Source of the DNA: DASZTV01 sp035547515
GTDB taxonomy: Bacteria > Actinomycetota > Actinomycetes > JAFAQI01
Direction of reading: 5' to 3'
Length of the DNA: 9,517 nt
Assembly: GCA_035547515.1 (NCBI GenBank)
Contig: DASZUS010000043.1
Span: forward strand, 1 to 9,517
The notes below the pieces were generated by a model, which worked only from the letters and a program-made list of their open reading frames with translations, searched no databases and was not told where the DNA came from. The translations under genes were made by a program, and so were the position numbers. Positions within the stretch are counted from its first letter, which is position 1; each line of letters starts with the position of its first letter. Below, in pieces: positions 5,841-9,517 of the stretch.

Positions 5841-6962
5841 GTGGAGCAGGAGCTGGATGTCGACGCGCTGCTGCGCGACGCGAAGATCATCGTGTGCTGC
5901 GGGGCCGGCGGCGTCGGCAAGACGACAACTGCGGCCGCTCTCGCGGTGCGCGCGGCAGAGCAGGGCCGCAAGGTCTGCGTGCTCACCATCGACCCGGCGC
6001 GCCGCTTGGCGCAGTCGATGGGCCTGACCGAGCTCGACAACACCCCTCGCGAGGTGGCCGGCATCGACACCTCGGCGGGTGGTCACCTCGACGCGATGAT
6101 GCTCGACATGAAGCGGACGTTCGACGACATCGTCCTGGCACACGCGGACGAAGCGCGAGCGAACGCGATCCTGTCGAACCCCTTCTATGTGTCGCTGTCC
6201 TCGAGCTTCGCCGGCACGCAGGAGTACATGGCGATGGAGAAGCTCGGGCAGCTCAAGACGACCGCCACCTGGGACCTGATCGTCGTCGACACCCCGCCCA
6301 GCCGGTCCGCGCTGGACTTCCTCGACGCGCCGCAGCGGCTCGGACGGTTCCTCGACGGGCGGATGATCCGCATCCTCACCGCCCCCGCGCGGGCCGGCGG
6401 GCGGGCGTACCTCAAGGTCTTCGCGGTCGGCGTGAAGATGTTCACCGACGTGCTGAACCGGCTGCTCGGGGCGCAGGCGTTGCGCGATCTGAGCGTGTTC
6501 GTGAGCTCCCTCGAGACCATGTTCGGCGGCTTCCGCGAGCGGGCGGATCAGACCTACAAGCTGCTCAAGGAGCGTGGCACCTCGTTCGTCGTGGTGGCCG
6601 TCCCGGAGCGCGACGCTCTGCGGGAGGCGGCGTACTTCGTCGAGCGCCTCGAGTCCGAGCAGATGCCGCTCGCCGGGCTGGTCCTCAACCGCGTCCATGT
6701 GACGTCGGCGCCGGACCTGTCCGTCGAGCGCTCGATCGCCGCCGCCGAGACCCTCGACGCGGCCGGCGACGAGCCGCTGGCCGCGGCGGCGCTGCGGATC
6801 CATGCCGGACGCACGGAGGCCGCAGCGCACGACGCGCGACGCGCCTCGCAGTTCCACACCGCGCACCCGCGGGTGCGGATGGCCAAGGTTGCCGCGCAGC
6901 CGAGCGACGTGCACGACCTCGACGGGCTTCGGGCGATCGGTGACGAGTTCGCGAGCGCATAA
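5841..6962 (+). CDS. ArsA/Get3-like ATPase, subunit 2 (Rv3680-like)
   Basis: This is a 373-residue ATPase of the same superfamily as its upstream neighbour. The P-loop is GAGGVGKTT (21-29): the signature lysine of the deviant Walker A is replaced by A22, while the phosphate-binding K27 remains. Switch I keeps the catalytic aspartate (IDPARR, D51). Switch II is VVDTPPSR with D150. The three cysteines (C19, C20, C46) are all near the P-loop and do not resemble ArsA or Get3 metal sites. A hydrophobic, helix-rich middle section (about 170-215) may form the cargo-binding or dimer part, as in Get3. The GTG start lies 2 bases after the preceding stop. The gene resembles M. tuberculosis Rv3680 by order and motifs (recalled). 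It most likely works as an obligate partner of subunit 1. The PBP gene starts 9 bases downstream, which hints at a role linked to envelope assembly. Confidence 0.93.
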   Translation: MEQELDVDALLRDAKIIVCCGAGGVGKTTTAAALAVRAAEQGRKVCVLTIDPARRLAQSMGLTELDNTPREVAGIDTSAGGHLDAMMLDMKRTFDDIVLAHADEARANAILSNPFYVSLSSSFAGTQEYMAMEKLGQLKTTATWDLIVVDTPPSRSALDFLDAPQRLGRFLDGRMIRILTAPARAGGRAYLKVFAVGVKMFTDVLNRLLGAQALRDLSVFVSSLETMFGGFRERADQTYKLLKERGTSFVVVAVPERDALREAAYFVERLESEQMPLAGLVLNRVHVTSAPDLSVERSIAAAETLDAAGDEPLAAAALRIHAGRTEAAAHDARRASQFHTAHPRVRMAKVAAQPSDVHDLDGLRAIGDEFASA

Positions 6963-6971
6963 CCTGACCCG

Positions 6972-9383
6972 GTGAGGCGCCGCGTCCTGCCCCGGAGCTT
7001 CGTGCTTCTGGCGTCGGTCGGTTTGATCGCCGGCCTGGTCATGTCGGTGGCGCTGCTGCCGCTCGTCACCGGTGCGGGTCTTGCCGCGCGTAGCCTCGCC
7101 AACAGCTTCGACAACCTCCCGGCCGACCTCACCGCCAAGCCGCTGCCGCAGGTGTCGCGCATCCTTGCGGCGGACGGCTCCACGATCGCGACCTTCTACT
7201 CCCAGGACCGGGTGAGCGTCCCACTCTCGGAGATCCCGGTGGTGATGCAGCAGGCAATCATCGACATCGAGGACGTCCGGTTCTACGAGCACGGGGGCAT
7301 CGACTTCAAGGGCACCCTGCGCGCGCTGCTGCGCAACGGCGCCACCGGCACCGTCACCCAGGGCGGGTCGACACTGACTCAGCAGTACGTCAAGAACGTG
7401 CTGGTAGAGAACGCGAGGACCGAGAAGCAGCGCGAGGCGGCGACCGCGGACACGCTGGCTCGCAAGGTCCGCGAGGCGAAGTACGCGATCGAGCTCGAGC
7501 ACAAGCTGACGAAGGCGCAGATCCTCGACCGCTACCTGAACATCGTCTACTTCGGCGACGGGGCATACGGCGTGGGCGCCGCGGCACGCCACTTCTTCAA
7601 CGAGCCGGTGACAGCGCTGACGCTGCCGCAGAGCGCGCTGCTTGCCGGCCTGGTCCAGTCCCCAGTCGCCTACAACCCGCGCTTCAACCCGACGCTCGCC
7701 ACGCAGCGGCGCAACACGGTGCTCAGCCAGATGCTGAAGTACCACTCGATCAGCCAGGCCGCCTACGACGCCGCGGTCGCGACCCCGCTCGGTCTCGACG
7801 TGCACCAGCAGCCCAACGACTGCGTCGCATCGAAGTACCCCTACTTCTGCGACTACGTGAAGCACATCTTCGAAGTCACCCCGGGCCTCGGCCTGTCGCT
7901 GCTGACGCGCGGTGGCCTGACGGTCACCACCACGCTGAGCCCGAAGGTGGAGAAGGCTGCCGAAGCCGGCATCCACCAGTACGTGCGCGCCCGCGAGCCG
8001 AGCGGCGTCGATGCGGCAGAGGCGGTCGTGCAGCCGGGGACCGGCGCGGTGCGGGCGATCGCGGTCAACACGCCGTACGGCGACAACCCGAAGCTCGGCG
8101 AGAACAGCATCGACTACGCGGTCGACGAGAAGTACGGCGGCAGCACGTACGGGTTCCACGCCGGGTCGACCTTCAAGCTGTTCGTCCTGACGGCGGCCCT
8201 CGAGGAGGGCTTCCCGCTCTCGACCTCGATCCCTGCGCCGGGGAGCATCACGGTCACCGGCTACAAGACCTGTTCCGGTCAGGACGCCGGCGTCTACGCC
8301 CTGCACAACGCTGCCGACAGCGAGTCCGGCACCTTCAACCTCGAGTCCGGCACCTGGTTCTCCGTCAACACCTTCTACGCGCAGCTCGAGCAGCGCACCG
8401 GGTTGTGCGAGCCGATCAAGCTCGCGGAGCAGATGGGCATGCAGCCCTCCAACGGTGGACCGATCCCGCAGGTGCCGTCGTTCGTCCTCGGTTCGGCCGC
8501 GGGGTTCACCCCCCTGGACGAAGCGGAGGCGTACGCCACGATGGCGGCGCACGGCGAGTTCTGCTCGCCGATCGCGATCACCTCGATCGTGGATCGCGAC
8601 GGCCACCACTACCCGGTCCCGCAGTCGCACTGCCACCAGGTCGTCGAGAGCGGCATCGCCAATACGGTGACCTCGATCCTCGAAGGCGTGCTGACCGTTC
8701 CGGGCGCGACGGGCACCGAGGACGCGCTGCCCGGCCGTCCGGCCGCGGCGAAGACCGGCACCGTCGACGACTACGACGGGTCGTGGTTCGCCGGCTACAC
8801 GCCGCAGCTGGCGGCCGCGGTGTGGGCGGGCATCCCGTCGAGCCCGAACAAGTCGCTCGCGGGCCTGACGATCGGCGGCGTCTACTACGGCGAGGTGTTC
8901 GGCGCCACCATCGCCGGGCGGATCTGGCAGTCGACGTTCAACGCGGCGCTCGCCGGCGTACCGCCGGTGCAGTTCAGCGGCAGCGAGTCCTACAGCGTCA
9001 CCGCGCCAAAGCAGACGGTCCCCGACGTGGCGGGCGAGTCGATCGCGGGCGCGCAGGCCGCGCTGATCCAGGCCGGCTACGTCCCGAAGGTGGTCCGCGT
9101 CCTGGTCGACAGCACGGAGCCGGTGGACGACGTGGCGCGCACCAACCCGCCGGCCGGGACGCCGCTGCCGTCCGGCTCGACGGTCACCATCTACGTCAGC
9201 GACGGCATCCCGCCTGGTCCGGGCGAGACGCGGCCCACGCCGGGCGGCCCGCCGACCGAACCGGTGATCACGATCAGCCCCACTGCGCCGCCGACCCCGA
9301 CGGCTACGCCGACGCCGACGCCGTCAGACACCGTCAACGGTGGGGGCTTCACCAGCCGCGGGGCGCGTCACCGCCGCGGCTAG
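6972..9383 (+). CDS. ponA2: Bifunctional class A penicillin-binding protein with PASTA domain (PonA2-like)
   Basis: This 803-residue peptidoglycan synthase has a short basic N-terminus and one membrane segment (about 9-33), with the rest outside the membrane. The GT51 glycosyltransferase shows EDVRFYEHGG (E100), GGSTLTQQ (131-138), RKVRE (second catalytic E168) and YLNIVYFG (188-195). The transpeptidase has STFK (nucleophile S399), SVN (464-466) and KTGT (594-597), so both activities look intact. One PASTA repeat spans 682-745, followed by a Pro/Thr-rich tail (about 753-787) ending RHRRG. Six cysteines (284, 293, 434, 479, 531, 554) lie in the exported part and could form disulfides. The length is close to M. 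tuberculosis PonA2 (about 810). The gene lies 9 bases after subunit 2 of the ATPase pair. The symbol is assigned from domain order and synteny, without a search. Confidence 0.93.
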   Translation: MRRRVLPRSFVLLASVGLIAGLVMSVALLPLVTGAGLAARSLANSFDNLPADLTAKPLPQVSRILAADGSTIATFYSQDRVSVPLSEIPVVMQQAIIDIEDVRFYEHGGIDFKGTLRALLRNGATGTVTQGGSTLTQQYVKNVLVENARTEKQREAATADTLARKVREAKYAIELEHKLTKAQILDRYLNIVYFGDGAYGVGAAARHFFNEPVTALTLPQSALLAGLVQSPVAYNPRFNPTLATQRRNTVLSQMLKYHSISQAAYDAAVATPLGLDVHQQPNDCVASKYPYFCDYVKHIFEVTPGLGLSLLTRGGLTVTTTLSPKVEKAAEAGIHQYVRAREPSGVDAAEAVVQPGTGAVRAIAVNTPYGDNPKLGENSIDYAVDEKYGGSTYGFHAGSTFKLFVLTAALEEGFPLSTSIPAPGSITVTGYKTCSGQDAGVYALHNAADSESGTFNLESGTWFSVNTFYAQLEQRTGLCEPIKLAEQMGMQPSNGGPIPQVPSFVLGSAAGFTPLDEAEAYATMAAHGEFCSPIAITSIVDRDGHHYPVPQSHCHQVVESGIANTVTSILEGVLTVPGATGTEDALPGRPAAAKTGTVDDYDGSWFAGYTPQLAAAVWAGIPSSPNKSLAGLTIGGVYYGEVFGATIAGRIWQSTFNAALAGVPPVQFSGSESYSVTAPKQTVPDVAGESIAGAQAALIQAGYVPKVVRVLVDSTEPVDDVARTNPPAGTPLPSGSTVTIYVSDGIPPGPGETRPTPGGPPTEPVITISPTAPPTPTATPTPTPSDTVNGGGFTSRGARHRRG
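9306..9323 (+). repeat. Triple ACGCCG hexamer coding Thr-Pro repeats
   Basis: Three tandem ACGCCG units encode TPTPTP within the Pro/Thr-rich tail of the PBP. Such repeats can change copy number by slippage in steps that keep the frame. The tail is probably a flexible, cell-wall-spanning linker. Confidence 0.7.
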
Positions 9384-9517
9384 ACATCCCACGGGTGTAA
9401 CTGGTCAAGCGGCGAGCTTGGCGCGGTGTCCCCATGCGGTGTGTTCGTCGTAGGGGGTGTGGTGGGTGAGGCAGCCGTGGAGGATGCCGACGAGCCGGTT
9501 CGCGAGAGCTCGTAGGG
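9384..9517 (-). mobile_element. End of an IS110-type insertion sequence (partial)
   Basis: The element includes the transposase end at 9405-9515 and extends past the right edge of the window. Its boundary on the left must lie between the transposase stop and the PBP gene, or slightly inside the PBP 3' end. No terminal inverted repeat or target duplication can be recognised, as expected for this family, which often lacks both. The exact end cannot be placed from this window. Confidence 0.55.
9405..9515 (-). CDS. IS110-family transposase, C-terminal end (5' part outside window)
   Basis: The last 36 codons and the TGA (9407-9405) of a minus-strand gene are visible; the frame is open to the window edge. 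The segment reads LRALANRLVGILHGC and then YDEHTAWGHR, which I recognise as the end of IS110/IS116/IS902-type transposases (C-terminal Transposase_20 domain). These enzymes use a RuvC-like DEDD domain plus a C-terminal serine, and in several members a bridge RNA made from the element's non-coding end guides target choice. None of the catalytic core is visible here. The gene converges on the PBP gene, with 21 bases between the two stop codons. Only a short piece is visible, so the family call is likely but not certain. Confidence 0.75.
   Translation of the reverse strand, partial: LRALANRLVGILHGCLTHHTPYDEHTAWGHRAKLAA

Noticed and set aside
4858..6962. Arsenite-efflux ATPase (ArsA) function for the ATPase pair
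   Set aside because: No arsB, arsR or arsD genes are nearby, and the metalloid-binding cysteines are absent from both proteins.
5835..8636. A 933-codon open frame on the minus strand opposite the second ATPase and most of the PBP
   Set aside because: It is antisense to two genes with clear catalytic motifs, its translation is Arg/Asp/Val-rich with no recognisable domain, and long open antisense frames are expected in GC-rich coding DNA.

Overview
This is a gene-dense window of very high G+C DNA. GTG starts are common and a WhiB-family Fe-S regulator is present, so the source is an actinobacterium. The gene order resembles, from memory, the Mycobacterium tuberculosis Rv3677c-Rv3682 region and the equivalent Streptomyces region: MBL hydrolase, RidA, DUF4177, two ArsA/Get3-like ATPases and a PASTA-bearing class A penicillin-binding protein. 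The genus cannot be fixed from the sequence alone.

Left half, minus strand (4425 down to 1): five closely packed genes that look like one transcription unit. In transcription order they are a 52-residue DUF4177 protein, a RidA-family protein, a NUDT19-like Nudix hydrolase that overlaps RidA by 4 bases (ATGA), a LACTB2-like metallo-beta-lactamase-fold hydrolase, and a large class III cyclase/AAA ATPase protein whose 3' end lies outside the window. The first four look like metabolite-repair or small-molecule hydrolysis enzymes. The last is a signalling protein with every cyclase catalytic residue in place.

Centre (4426-4857): a WhiB-like gene on the minus strand. A 107-base divergent region separates it from the plus-strand genes and holds a candidate CRP-like palindrome. 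Two candidate -10 hexamers, one upstream of DUF4177 and one upstream of the first ATPase, each sit exactly 6 bases before a GTG codon. That arrangement implies leaderless mRNAs.

Right half, plus strand (4858-9383): an ATPase pair and a bifunctional peptidoglycan synthase, with gaps of 2 and 9 bases, probably one operon. The two ATPases have complementary defects in their active-site motifs, which suggests an asymmetric heterodimer. Neither has the cysteines of an arsenite pump or of eukaryotic Get3. The PBP has a membrane anchor, glycosyltransferase and transpeptidase domains, one PASTA repeat and a Pro/Thr-rich tail.

Right edge (9405-9517): the C-terminal end of what looks like an IS110-family transposase, convergent with the PBP gene and ending 21 bases from it.

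No stretch over 300 bases lacks a gene, and no tRNA, rRNA or CRISPR array was seen.
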